Shown here: piece by piece, positions 7,333 through 15,351 of the stretch
Numbering within the stretch: position 1 is the stretch's first letter
Layout of the letters: each line of letters starts with the position of its first letter
Assembly (NCBI GenBank): GCA_049976725.1
Contig: JBMFHR010000017.1
Location: 1 to 20,856 of the forward strand
Reading direction: 5' to 3'
From: Conexivisphaera sp049976725
Lineage (GTDB): Archaea; Thermoproteota; Nitrososphaeria; Conexivisphaerales; Conexivisphaeraceae
DNA: 20,856 bases
The notes under the pieces: model-generated
Told to the model about the DNA's origin: nothing
Seen by the model: the letters and a program-made list of their open reading frames with translations, nothing else
Database searches by the model: none
Made by a program: the position numbers and the translations under genes

Positions 7333-9599
7333 CAAGGTCCCCGCCTCCAAGCGGCCTCCGCCTCCCTCAGGCCTAGCTCCACGGAGAGGCCCGCTCCCCC
7401 GAGCACGAGATCGCCCTCGCGCAGCACCTCGCCCACGCGCGCGAACGCGCAGCCCGCGGACCTCATGAGGCGCTCCAACTCCTCCTCAGCGCCGCGGCGC
7501 GCCTCAAGGAGGAACCTGCCGTTGCTCTCCGAGAAGAGCAGGTGGTAGCCGCGCAGGGAGCCCTCGGACGGCGCGCGGCCCAGGTCCAGCTCCAGGCCCA
7601 GGCGGCCGGAGATCGCCATCTCGGCCGCCGCCACCGCGAGCCCCCCGTCCGACGCGTCGTGGACGGCCACCGCGAGCCCCCCGTCTATGGCGCGCACCAC
7701 GCAGTCCATGGACCTCGCCGACTCGTCTGGCCTCACCCTGGGCACCACGCCGCCACGGATGCCCAGGAGCTCGAAGTACTCGGATCCCCCCATCTCCGCC
7801 CTGGTGACGCCCACCGCGTAGACGGCGTCCCCCGGGGACTTCAGCGACGCGGTGACGGTGCGCCTGACGTCCGGCACGATGCCGATCGCTGTTATGAGCA
7901 GGGTCGGGAGCACGGACCCCAGGGGCGACTCGTTGTAGAGGCTGTCCTTCCCGGAGACGAAGGGGGTCCCAAATGCCTCGGCGAAGTCGCGGCACGCCCT
8001 CAGCGCCTCCACGAGGGACCACATGTTCTCCGCCCTCTCGGGGCTCCCCCATGCGAAGTTATCCAGCAGGGACACCCTCCTGCCCCCCACCGCGGCGTTG
8101 TTGCGCAGCGCCTCGTCTATGCTGGACGCGGCCATCCAGTAGGGGCTTATCCTAGAGTACCTCGGCTTGAGGCCCACCGAGATGGCTATCCCCTCCCAGC
8201 CGTCGTCCAGCGGCCTCACCACGGCCGCGTCGTTGTGGCCGCCGCCCGGCTCCTCCAGAGGGTACACGACCGTGTTCCCCCTGACCCCCATGTCGTACGT
8301 CCTGAGCACGCCCTCCCTGCTAGACACGTTGGGCGACGAGAGCAGGCGCAGCAGGACCTCCGCGGGGTCCCCGGGCTCATCGAGCGGGGGGTCCTCCTCC
8401 GCCGGCATCGGGGGCCTGGCCGCAGTCCTCGTGACCCTCGGCGGGTTGAAGAGGAAGTCCATGTCGACGTCCACGACGAGCTCGCCGCGGAAGCTGGCCC
8501 TGAACCTGCCCGAGTCCGTGAGGCGCCCTATGACGGCGGCCTCCAGGCCCTCGGCGCGCGCCAGCTCCAGCACGCGGTCGGCCTGGCCCGGGCGGACCGA
8601 CAGCAGCATGCGCTCCTGCGACTCGGACACCAGGATCTCCCAGGCCTCCATCTCCTCCCTCAGCGGAACCGCGTCCAGCGAGATCTCGCACCCTCCGCCA
8701 GCGTCGCGAGCCATCTCGGCCGCCGCCACCGCGAGCCCGCCGCCGCCCAGGTCCGTCACTCCCGAGGCGAGGCGCGAGTCCCTGACCGCCGAGATGAGCC
8801 TCACGAGCCCCTCCTCCACCAGCGGATCCGGTATCTGTACCGCGGGCCTCAGGGCCCTCAGGTCGCCTGGGAGCGCCGAGGACGCGAAAGTCGCCCCCGC
8901 TATCCCGTCCCTCCCTGTCCTGTTGCCGACGAGCACCAGATGGTCCCCGGGGCGCGGGTCCTTCACGTAACCGCTGAGGGGCAGCACTCCCACGCAGCCG
9001 GCGTAGACCAGCGGCGTCCCCAAGTACCCCTCGTCGAAGACCACCGCGCCCGCCAGCGTGGGGATCCCCACGTTGTTGCCGTAGTACCCTATCCCGGCGA
9101 TCACGCCGTCCATCACGCGCCTGGGGCTGAGCGTGCCCGGTGGGGAGGAGAAGCCCGGAGGGCCGAAGCACAGGACGTCCAGCAGCGCGACCGGATCGGC
9201 CCACACGGCCAGGACGTCCCTTATGACGCCGCCGACCCCCGTGGCGGCGCCCCCGAACGGCTCCACGGCCGACGGGTGATTGTGGGTCTCGACCTTCACG
9301 GCCACCCCGTAGCCGCGCGCGAGCTCGACGATGCCCGCGTTGTCCCTGAGGGATGAGATGACCCAGGGGGCCCTGGAGACCGATCCTATGAACGTCGACA
9401 GCGGGTCATCGACCAGCAGCTTGCCCTCCGCGTCCACCACCCTCCCCCGGAACGTCCTGTGCCTGCAGTGCTCCGACCACACCTGCGATATCAGGCCCAT
9501 CTCGGCCCTGCTCGGGGGCCTCCCCAGCCCCTCGAAGTACCTCCTCACGGCCTCCGCGTCCGCAGGATCCACCGGTCCCTCTACCGCCTCGATCCCCAT
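7329..9599 (-). CDS. purL: FGAM synthase large subunit PurL (small type)
   Basis: A 756-residue ATP-dependent synthase of the separate-subunit type that works with PurS and PurQ. The N-terminal hallmark AEMGLISQVWSEHCRHRTF is present, then the catalytic-region VETHNHPSAVEPFGGAATGV. Two AIR-synthase-like halves follow, each with a DLGGGGLAVA or DASDGGLAVA repeat typical of the fold. Length matches the archaeal and Bacillus form. The ATG at 9599 lies inside the long purS frame, and the stop overlaps purQ by 4 nt. PurS, PurL and PurQ being contiguous suggests co-translational assembly of the complex. Confidence 0.95.
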   Translation of the reverse strand: MGIEAVEGPVDPADAEAVRRYFEGLGRPPSRAEMGLISQVWSEHCRHRTFRGRVVDAEGKLLVDDPLSTFIGSVSRAPWVISSLRDNAGIVELARGYGVAVKVETHNHPSAVEPFGGAATGVGGVIRDVLAVWADPVALLDVLCFGPPGFSSPPGTLSPRRVMDGVIAGIGYYGNNVGIPTLAGAVVFDEGYLGTPLVYAGCVGVLPLSGYVKDPRPGDHLVLVGNRTGRDGIAGATFASSALPGDLRALRPAVQIPDPLVEEGLVRLISAVRDSRLASGVTDLGGGGLAVAAAEMARDAGGGCEISLDAVPLREEMEAWEILVSESQERMLLSVRPGQADRVLELARAEGLEAAVIGRLTDSGRFRASFRGELVVDVDMDFLFNPPRVTRTAARPPMPAEEDPPLDEPGDPAEVLLRLLSSPNVSSREGVLRTYDMGVRGNTVVYPLEEPGGGHNDAAVVRPLDDGWEGIAISVGLKPRYSRISPYWMAASSIDEALRNNAAVGGRRVSLLDNFAWGSPERAENMWSLVEALRACRDFAEAFGTPFVSGKDSLYNESPLGSVLPTLLITAIGIVPDVRRTVTASLKSPGDAVYAVGVTRAEMGGSEYFELLGIRGGVVPRVRPDESARSMDCVVRAIDGGLAVAVHDASDGGLAVAAAEMAISGRLGLELDLGRAPSEGSLRGYHLLFSESNGRFLLEARRGAEEELERLMRSAGCAFARVGEVLREGDLVLGGAGLSVELGLREAEAAWRRGPW

Positions 9600-9846
9600 C
9601 TCCCATGACCTCCGCGCGGCAGGCGTCCCTCACGGGGTTCGCCAGAAGCGCGTCGCACATCTCCCTCGCGATGGATGCGGCCTCCTCGGCGGTGCCGGCC
9701 TCCACTATGATGTCGTAGATCCTGCCGGCCCTCACTGAGGAGACCGGGAAGCCCAACCCGGAGAGCGCGTCCCTGATCGTGCGGCCCTCCGGATCCACCA
9801 GCTCCTCCCTGAGCCAGACCTCCACCCTAACCCTGTGGAGCGCCAT
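9406..9846 (-). CDS. purS: FGAM synthase subunit PurS with an abnormal out-of-frame C-terminal tail
   Basis: The first 82 or so residues form a complete PurS: HRVRVEVWLREELVDPEGRT, VRAGRIYDIIVEAG, EMCDALLANPV. Bacterial and archaeal PurS is normally about 80-85 residues. Here no stop follows and the frame continues 64 codons across the start of purL (to TGA at 9408-9406). The extra residues are low-complexity Gly/Arg-rich and read as a shifted shadow of purL. PurL's ATG is one base out of this frame. A single G-to-T change at base 9603 would make a TGA just before purL. Either the stop was lost, a sequence error hid it, or the protein really has a tail. It overlaps purT by 20 nt. Confidence 0.8.
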   Translation of the reverse strand: MALHRVRVEVWLREELVDPEGRTIRDALSGLGFPVSSVRAGRIYDIIVEAGTAEEAASIAREMCDALLANPVRDACRAEVMGDGDRGGRGTGGSCGRGGREEVLRGAGEAPEQGRDGPDIAGVVGALQAQDVPGEGGGRGGQAAGR

Positions 9847-11167
9847 ACGAGATCGCCCCCTCAGCGGCCCTCGCTATCGCGGCTGCCGCCTCCCTCGCCG
9901 CCTCCAGCGAGGGCGAGCACGCCGCCGCGAGCCCCATCCGCCTCCCCGGGTACGCCGTCGGCTTCCCGAAGTACCAGAGATCTCCCCTGATCCGCATGCT
10001 CGATATCACCGCGTGCGCGGCCGATGGATCCCAGTGTTCGACCGGGGAACCCGGGGGCACATCGTTCGGCGCCAAGACGACCCTGGCAGCGCAGGCCGAG
10101 CCCGCGTCCGCGAGGCGCGGCGCCGACACCGCGAGCCCCATGGTCGACCTCAGGTGGAGGGATCCCTCGTCCTCTGTCAGCGCCCACCGCGAGACCATTC
10201 CGGTATCGTGCGGCCTGTTGGCGAACTCGCTCGTGTAGACCCTGCCGTTGACAACGAACTGCTCCACGGCGTAGATTCCCAGTCCCCCCAGGGCATCGGC
10301 GATCCTCCTGGCCTGCTCCGCGCCCTCCCTCTCGAGGCGCTGGGGTGCCCCGGAGGGGATCCAGCTCTCCACGTAAACGGCGCCCGGCCTCCTGTGGCCC
10401 ACGGCGGGGAGCACAGTGGTCCTCAGCCTGCCATCGGGGTCGAAGTGCCTCACCACGAGCTGCGTGAGCTCCAGCCCCCTCTCCCTGAGCTCCGGCAGGT
10501 ACCTCTCCACTACGACCTCGTCGCCCCTTCCCCTGGCGTGCCTGAGCGCGTGCTCGTAGGCCACCTCCAGCTCGCCCTCCTCGCGCACGATCGAGGTCCC
10601 GTGGCCGCTGGACGTCATGACGGGCTTTACTATGACGGGCAGGCCCAGCTCGTCCGCGGCAGCGCGGAGCTCCTCGGCCGATCCGGCGTACCTCCACTCC
10701 ACGGCCGGAATCCCCAGGTCGCTTATCAGCAGCTTGCTGGCCAGCCTGTCCATGCCGATCAGGGGACCGTAGGGCGTCGACACCACGTTGTAGCCCTTGC
10801 GCGTGGCCATCTCGAAGACGCGCGCCGTGTCCGCCGCCTCGACCTCCAGGAATATCGCGTGCCTCCTCGAGCGAGGATCGCCGATGAACCCCTCTATCGC
10901 CGACTCGAGCGCGTTCCCGTCCCTCATGTCGATGACGGCGCTGGCGTCCGCGCTGTCCTGCGCGGGGAAGCCGGGATACCTGTCTATCGCCGCCGTGAGC
11001 ACCCCGCCCGTCCTCCCTCCCAGCGACCTCCTGGCCGCTGTGAGCACGAGATCGCCCAGCTCCCCTCCACCCACGCTGACGTAGACGAAGGGGTTCCCCG
11101 GCTCCAGGCGCCTCAGCGGCTCCAGGCGGGGCTCCAGCTCCCGCGCGTACGACATGGCCTCCTCCAC
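9827..11167 (-). CDS. purT: Formate-dependent GAR transformylase PurT
   Basis: A 446-residue ATP-grasp enzyme that makes FGAR from GAR, formate and ATP. Diagnostic signs are the N-terminal GGGELGDLVLTAARRS nucleotide region, the PurT-specific VIVKPVMTSSGHGTSIV loop, VEQFVVNGRVY, and NRPHDTGMVSRWALT, which distinguishes PurT from PurK. The GTG start at 11167 is preceded by AGGAGG with a 6-nt spacing; there is a gap of about 25 nt after purD. It takes the place of folate-dependent PurN, so the purine pathway here uses free formate at this step. Length is slightly longer than bacterial PurT (about 390). Confidence 0.93.
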   Translation of the reverse strand: MEEAMSYARELEPRLEPLRRLEPGNPFVYVSVGGGELGDLVLTAARRSLGGRTGGVLTAAIDRYPGFPAQDSADASAVIDMRDGNALESAIEGFIGDPRSRRHAIFLEVEAADTARVFEMATRKGYNVVSTPYGPLIGMDRLASKLLISDLGIPAVEWRYAGSAEELRAAADELGLPVIVKPVMTSSGHGTSIVREEGELEVAYEHALRHARGRGDEVVVERYLPELRERGLELTQLVVRHFDPDGRLRTTVLPAVGHRRPGAVYVESWIPSGAPQRLEREGAEQARRIADALGGLGIYAVEQFVVNGRVYTSEFANRPHDTGMVSRWALTEDEGSLHLRSTMGLAVSAPRLADAGSACAARVVLAPNDVPPGSPVEHWDPSAAHAVISSMRIRGDLWYFGKPTAYPGRRMGLAAACSPSLEAAREAAAAIARAAEGAISYGAPQG

Positions 11168-11192
11168 GACTGCCCTCCTGGGCTCTATCCCC

Positions 11193-12716
11193 CTAATCGC
11201 GCCCCATCACCTCCCTCATCACCTCCTCGGCCGGATCCACGAGCCCCCTCCCGGGTATCCAGTCGACCCTCCTCCCGAGGATGCCCCTCTCCATCCTGTA
11301 CCTGTAGAGGGACCTGACCCTCTCAGCCGACCTGATGGCCCTCTCCACCATCTCGGCGGACCCTATGTCCTGCCTGTGCAGGAGACGCCATCCATCCGCC
11401 AGCGACACCGCCGCGGCGCAGCGCTCGGCGCGCGAGGAGGCCTCGGGCGGATCAGATCCGCGCGCGAGGACCTCCGCGGCCCTCGATCCCCTCGTCACTA
11501 TTGAGCCGGAGGCCGCGTCCTCGTTCACCGATCCCCAGTAGATGCTGCAGCCCGCGGCCCTCAGGGCCTCCCAGTCCACCGAGACGGGGTGGCCGGCCGC
11601 CAGGTCGCGGTAGTCCGGGTAGCCGCGTGGGGCCAGAGCCTTCACGACCGTGGCGTCCTCCGAGAATCTCATCCTGATCCCCTCGAGCCTCCCGTCCACC
11701 GCGGCCTCGAGGACCTCTAGCAGGTCGGACTCGAGGGATGCCAACGCGTTCACTCCCTCCGGATCGCCGAGCCTCGCGTACATCTCTATCAGGGTCGGCC
11801 CCTCGACCTCTGTCAGCATCATCTGGCCCGCGACGAAACCGACGTACCTGCGCCCCGCCACCTCCTCGATCGCCCTGACCATGGAGGACACTATGCGCAC
11901 GCTGGCCTCGTACTCCTCCTCCGTGAGGAACGGGAGGAGGCGGCCCGAGGAGTAGCTCCCCATTCCTCCCGTCTCCGGCCCCATGCCGAAGTCGAACGCG
12001 TGCTTGTTGTCCTGCACTGGGGGGAAACAGCGCAACGAGCGCCCATCGGACACGCACTGCACGGTGTACTCGGGCCCCCACACTTTCTCCTCCACGAGTA
12101 TCCTCTCCTCTAGGTCGCCGTAGCCCGCGACGTAGTCCTCCAGCCACGCCGCGTGCTCGAGCTTGAAAGCGGCCTTCTCCCCGTGCAGGTAGGCCTGCCT
12201 GTCCTCTATCACCTTGACCCCCTTGCCTCCCGCCTGCCTGGCTGGCTTCAGGACCACGTTCTGCGTCCACGTGGGCGCGTCGGGCTGCGCGGCCAAGTCC
12301 GCCACTGCCTCCTCGCGGCTCCTGTACGTGCGGAAGAGCAGCCTGCCAGGTATCCCGCGCGACCACTGTATCCTGCGCATGAGTGCCTTCGACATCTCGA
12401 TGGCCGCCAGCTGCCTCGCGGCGCCCACCACGGGGATCCCCGCGGCCTCGAGCGCGTCGGCGACTCCCCGGAAGAGCGGCTCCTCGGGCCCCACGACCGC
12501 CAGCTCGATCCCCCACCTCCCCGCGGCCTCCAGCACGGCCGCCGGGTCCGAGGGGTCCACGACCGCGTACTCTCCCCCCGTCCGCTCGACGATCCTCCTT
12601 ATGCCGGGATTCACCGCCTCCGCTATCCAGTGGATCCTGGGGCCGCGGGGACTGGCCGCCAGCGCCTCCGCGATCGCGTGCTCCCTCGCTCCCCCGCCTA
12701 TCCCGAGCACCTTCAA
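11193..12716 (-). CDS. purD: GAR synthetase (phosphoribosylamine-glycine ligase) PurD
   Basis: About 507 residues, ATP-grasp fold; joins phosphoribosylamine and glycine to give GAR. The start region KVLGIGGGAREHAIAEAL is the canonical N-terminus. Further signs are VVGPEEPLFRGVADALEAAG, VVLKPARQAGGKGVKVI, DNKHAFDFGMGPETGGMG and EMYARLGDPEGVNAL, all classic PurD blocks. The TTG start at 12716 is chosen because it restores the standard N-terminus, overlaps the upstream purF-like stop as TTGA (4 nt), and follows GGAGGGGAGG. The frame is open much further upstream, but that part is a shadow of the purF-like gene. PurD receives the unstable product of PurF, so adjacency makes sense. Confidence 0.93.
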   Translation of the reverse strand: MKVLGIGGGAREHAIAEALAASPRGPRIHWIAEAVNPGIRRIVERTGGEYAVVDPSDPAAVLEAAGRWGIELAVVGPEEPLFRGVADALEAAGIPVVGAARQLAAIEMSKALMRRIQWSRGIPGRLLFRTYRSREEAVADLAAQPDAPTWTQNVVLKPARQAGGKGVKVIEDRQAYLHGEKAAFKLEHAAWLEDYVAGYGDLEERILVEEKVWGPEYTVQCVSDGRSLRCFPPVQDNKHAFDFGMGPETGGMGSYSSGRLLPFLTEEEYEASVRIVSSMVRAIEEVAGRRYVGFVAGQMMLTEVEGPTLIEMYARLGDPEGVNALASLESDLLEVLEAAVDGRLEGIRMRFSEDATVVKALAPRGYPDYRDLAAGHPVSVDWEALRAAGCSIYWGSVNEDAASGSIVTRGSRAAEVLARGSDPPEASSRAERCAAAVSLADGWRLLHRQDIGSAEMVERAIRSAERVRSLYRYRMERGILGRRVDWIPGRGLVDPAEEVMREVMGRD

Positions 12717-13948
12717 GCTCCTCCCCTCCAGCAGATAGTGCAGAGGCCGCCCTGGCCGAGCGCCCTGCGCAGGCCCTCGATGCTCAGGAAGCGGACGCTG
12801 TCCGCGCCGATGACGGCGGCTATGTCGTCCTCCGGCAGGTCGGACGATATCAGCTCGTCCCGCGGGGGTATGCGGCCCAGCGGACAGCCGCCGACGAGCG
12901 GCGGGCTCCCTATCCTCACGTGGATCCTCCTGGCCCCCTTCCTCCTCATGTTCCAGACCACGTTCCTCAGCGTGGTTCCCCTGACGACGCTGTCGTCCAC
13001 GAGGACCACGTCCTTCCCCTCCACGGACGATCCTATGACGTTCAGCTTCAGCTGGACCCCGACTATCCTCTCCAGGGCCGTCTGGAGCCCGGCCGTCCTC
13101 ACCCTCCCGATACTGGAGACGAACCCCAGCGCCAGCGGTATGCCGGACCTCTTGGAGTACCCGGCCGCCACCGGGAGGGACGTCTCGGGCACCCCTATCA
13201 CGACGTCCGCGTCCGCGGGCGCCTCCTCTGCCAGGATCTCCCCGATCCTCTCCCTGACCGAGTACACCGGGATCCCGTCCAGCACTGAGTCGTGCCTGGC
13301 ATTGTAGACGTACTCGAAGGAGCAAGCCGCGGGATCGGCCCCGGCTCCCGCCGCGATCCTCCTCTCCACCTCGAGCGGCCCCATGACGAGGATCTCGCCC
13401 GGGCGGAGGGGCCCCACGTGCTCGAAGCCCATGACCTCGAGGGCCGCGGACTCCGACGCGACGGCTCCCATGTCGAAGCCCATCGCGCCAACCTCGAGCG
13501 GGAGGGATCCGCGCGGGTCCCTGGCCGCCACCATCAGCCCGCCGCGCGAGAGAGCCACGAAGGAGTAGCGTCCGCCGATGCGCCCCACGACGCTCGCGAC
13601 GGCGGACGCCGGATCAGTTGACGACATCGCGGCCTCAAGCGCCTCCGCCAGAGCTTCCCAGCCTCCCTCTGGGACCCCGTCCCCCGCGAGCGCCACGCCG
13701 CGGATCCCGAACCACGAGTCGGGGCCCGACAGGACGGCGCCGACCCCGGCGTGGCCCTGCATTCCCTCCGGCAGGCCGTCCACCTCGTTGGCCGAGCCTG
13801 AGTACATGCCGGAGCCATCCCAAGTGGCCACGCGCGCGCCGTAATACCCGCGGTGCTGGATCCCCAGAAGTCCGTACCTTATGAAGGAGGAGACCCTCCA
13901 CCTCTCCCTCCCCTGCCCGAACGCCATCACGCCGACGATCCCCCCCAT
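12713..13948 (-). CDS. PurF-like paralogue with a dead glutaminase domain
   Basis: A 411-residue homologue of amidophosphoribosyltransferase. The start reads MGGIVGV: the catalytic Cys that should follow Met is Gly. The other glutaminase signatures (HVRY, YNG, GSD) seen in the neighbouring PurF cannot be found, and the domain is shortened. In contrast the PRPP loop is intact (VVLVDDSVVRGTTLRN), and four Cys remain at positions matching the Fe-S ligands of Bacillus-type PurF: CSFEYVYNARHDS, VGGCPLG, and CTIC at the C-terminus. It overlaps purF upstream by 22 nt and purD downstream by 4 nt. Plausible roles are a partner or regulatory subunit of PurF, or an ammonia-dependent phosphoribosylamine synthase. 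Homology is clear; role is inferred. Confidence 0.85.
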   Translation of the reverse strand: MGGIVGVMAFGQGRERWRVSSFIRYGLLGIQHRGYYGARVATWDGSGMYSGSANEVDGLPEGMQGHAGVGAVLSGPDSWFGIRGVALAGDGVPEGGWEALAEALEAAMSSTDPASAVASVVGRIGGRYSFVALSRGGLMVAARDPRGSLPLEVGAMGFDMGAVASESAALEVMGFEHVGPLRPGEILVMGPLEVERRIAAGAGADPAACSFEYVYNARHDSVLDGIPVYSVRERIGEILAEEAPADADVVIGVPETSLPVAAGYSKRSGIPLALGFVSSIGRVRTAGLQTALERIVGVQLKLNVIGSSVEGKDVVLVDDSVVRGTTLRNVVWNMRRKGARRIHVRIGSPPLVGGCPLGRIPPRDELISSDLPEDDIAAVIGADSVRFLSIEGLRRALGQGGLCTICWRGGA

Positions 13949-15351
13949 CGACCCATCGCCTCCGTGATCCTACTCCTGATGCCGGGGTTCCTCAGCGCCA
14001 CCTCGGCCAGCGCGGACGCCCTCTCGGTGGGGTAGCGCCCCGTCACGCACGCGACGCACGAGTCGCGCCCCACCACGTCCAGGAAGTCGTCCAGGTCCTG
14101 GTAATTCACGCTGTCCGCCCCGAGCTCCCGCGCCACCTCCTCCGGTCCCCTGTTGAACCCGATCAGCTCGCCGTAGGTGGCCATGTCGACGCCGTAGAAG
14201 CACGGGTGTGATATCCTGGGGAACGTGGAGAACACGTGAATCTCGGCAGCCCCGACGCCCCTCAGGGCCGCTACCAGGCGCCGCAGGGTATCCCCCCTGA
14301 CGATGCTGTCGTCCATCAGCGCTATCCTCCTTCCGGCAGCCCTCCTGGACACGTTGTACTTCCTGGCTATCAGCTCAGGCCTCAGCGCGCCGGTGGACAT
14401 GAACGCCCTCGCCCTCACGAACCTGTGCTTGAAGACGAGCATCTCCATGGGCTTCCCCGAGGCCTCGTGGAACCCGTACGCCGCGTCGACCGCGGTCTCC
14501 GGGACCGGGGCGACGACATCGACCCGCGCCGCGACGTCCCTGTACCTAGCCGCGAGCCTCCTCCCGAGCTCCCTCCTGACCTCGTACACGTACCTGCCCC
14601 CGAGGACCGAGTCGGGCCGGGCGAAGTACGCGTACTCGAACGAGCACAGACGCTCGCGGCGTCCCGGCGCGTAGCGCGCGCGGGAGACATTCCCGTCCCT
14701 CACGACCAGCAGCTCCCCCGGCGCCACCGGATCCCACCTGGACACCCCGACCATATCCAGCGCCACGGTCTCCGAGGCCACCAGCACAAGGTCGTCGGCC
14801 GCGCCGAGGAAGAGGGGCCTTATCCCATTCGGATCCCTGGCGGCGAAGAGCGTCCCGTCCTCCGTGAGCCCGACGATCGAGTACGCCCCGTCCACCCTCG
14901 CGGACAGGCGAAGCATCGCGTCCCTCAGCCCGCCCCCCTCCAGGCCCCTCAGGAGCTCCAGCGCCAAGAGCTCCGCGTCCGATCCCGTGCTCGTGCGGAA
15001 TCCGGAGGACTCGAGACTCCTCCTGATCTCCACCGCGTTCGCGACGTTCCCGTTGTAGGCCAGCGCCAGCCTCCTCCCGCGCGCGCCCACGATGACCGGC
15101 TGCGCGTCCCTGAGCAGGTCCTCGGGGGAGCTTCCCCCGGACGTCGCGTACCTCACGTGGCCCACCCCGACGGCGCCGTCTTGGAGATCCGACGGCGGTT
15201 CGTCGGGGAGCGGCCCAAGCCCAACCGTCCTGGTTATGCCCCCGCGCAGGATCGCGAATCCGTGTGACTGCTGCCCCCTATGGTTAAGGCTGATCAGCGA
15301 CCAGTACAGGTCGCGGAGTACCCCTCCGCCCCGCCTATATGCCCCCGCCAC
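13927..15351 (-). CDS. purF: Amidophosphoribosyltransferase PurF (start uncertain; catalytic Cys lies upstream of GTG)
   Basis: First step of purine synthesis: PRPP plus glutamine to phosphoribosylamine. From GTG 15351 the protein has 474 residues. Glutaminase residues are kept (LNHRGQQSHGFAI, GHVRYATSG, YNGN, GSDAE), as are the PRPP loop (MDDSIVRGDTLRR) and four Fe-S Cys (CSFEY, HPCFYG, CVAC). However, the nucleophile Cys is encoded by TGC at 15357-15355, two codons before the GTG, in the context S-C-G-V-A-G-A-Y. Between the in-frame TAG (15378-15376) and that Cys there is no ATG, GTG or TTG. So either initiation is non-canonical, the sequence has an error, or the enzyme lacks its nucleophile. 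Overlaps purC by 17 nt or more. Confidence 0.88.
   Translation of the reverse strand: MAGAYRRGGGVLRDLYWSLISLNHRGQQSHGFAILRGGITRTVGLGPLPDEPPSDLQDGAVGVGHVRYATSGGSSPEDLLRDAQPVIVGARGRRLALAYNGNVANAVEIRRSLESSGFRTSTGSDAELLALELLRGLEGGGLRDAMLRLSARVDGAYSIVGLTEDGTLFAARDPNGIRPLFLGAADDLVLVASETVALDMVGVSRWDPVAPGELLVVRDGNVSRARYAPGRRERLCSFEYAYFARPDSVLGGRYVYEVRRELGRRLAARYRDVAARVDVVAPVPETAVDAAYGFHEASGKPMEMLVFKHRFVRARAFMSTGALRPELIARKYNVSRRAAGRRIALMDDSIVRGDTLRRLVAALRGVGAAEIHVFSTFPRISHPCFYGVDMATYGELIGFNRGPEEVARELGADSVNYQDLDDFLDVVGRDSCVACVTGRYPTERASALAEVALRNPGIRSRITEAMGRWGGSSA

Noticed and set aside
7542..9356. Very long open frame (about 600 codons) on the plus strand opposite purL
   Set aside because: Composition is Arg/Pro/His-rich and repeats the pattern of purL in antisense; no recognisable domain. 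Such frames arise from high-GC codon bias.
9406..9599. PurS-PurL natural fusion
   Set aside because: PurL is one base out of frame with PurS and has its own good ATG and N-terminal block; fusion would need frameshifting for which no slippery site is evident.
9779..11317. Plus-strand open frame of about 510 codons opposite purT
   Set aside because: Antisense shadow of purT and of the ends of purD and purS; low-complexity translation with no promoter or domain.
12717..13325. Upstream extension of the purD frame by about 200 codons
   Set aside because: Gly/Arg-rich shadow of the purF-like gene; the conserved PurD N-terminus and a TTGA overlap with Shine-Dalgarno fix the start at 12716.
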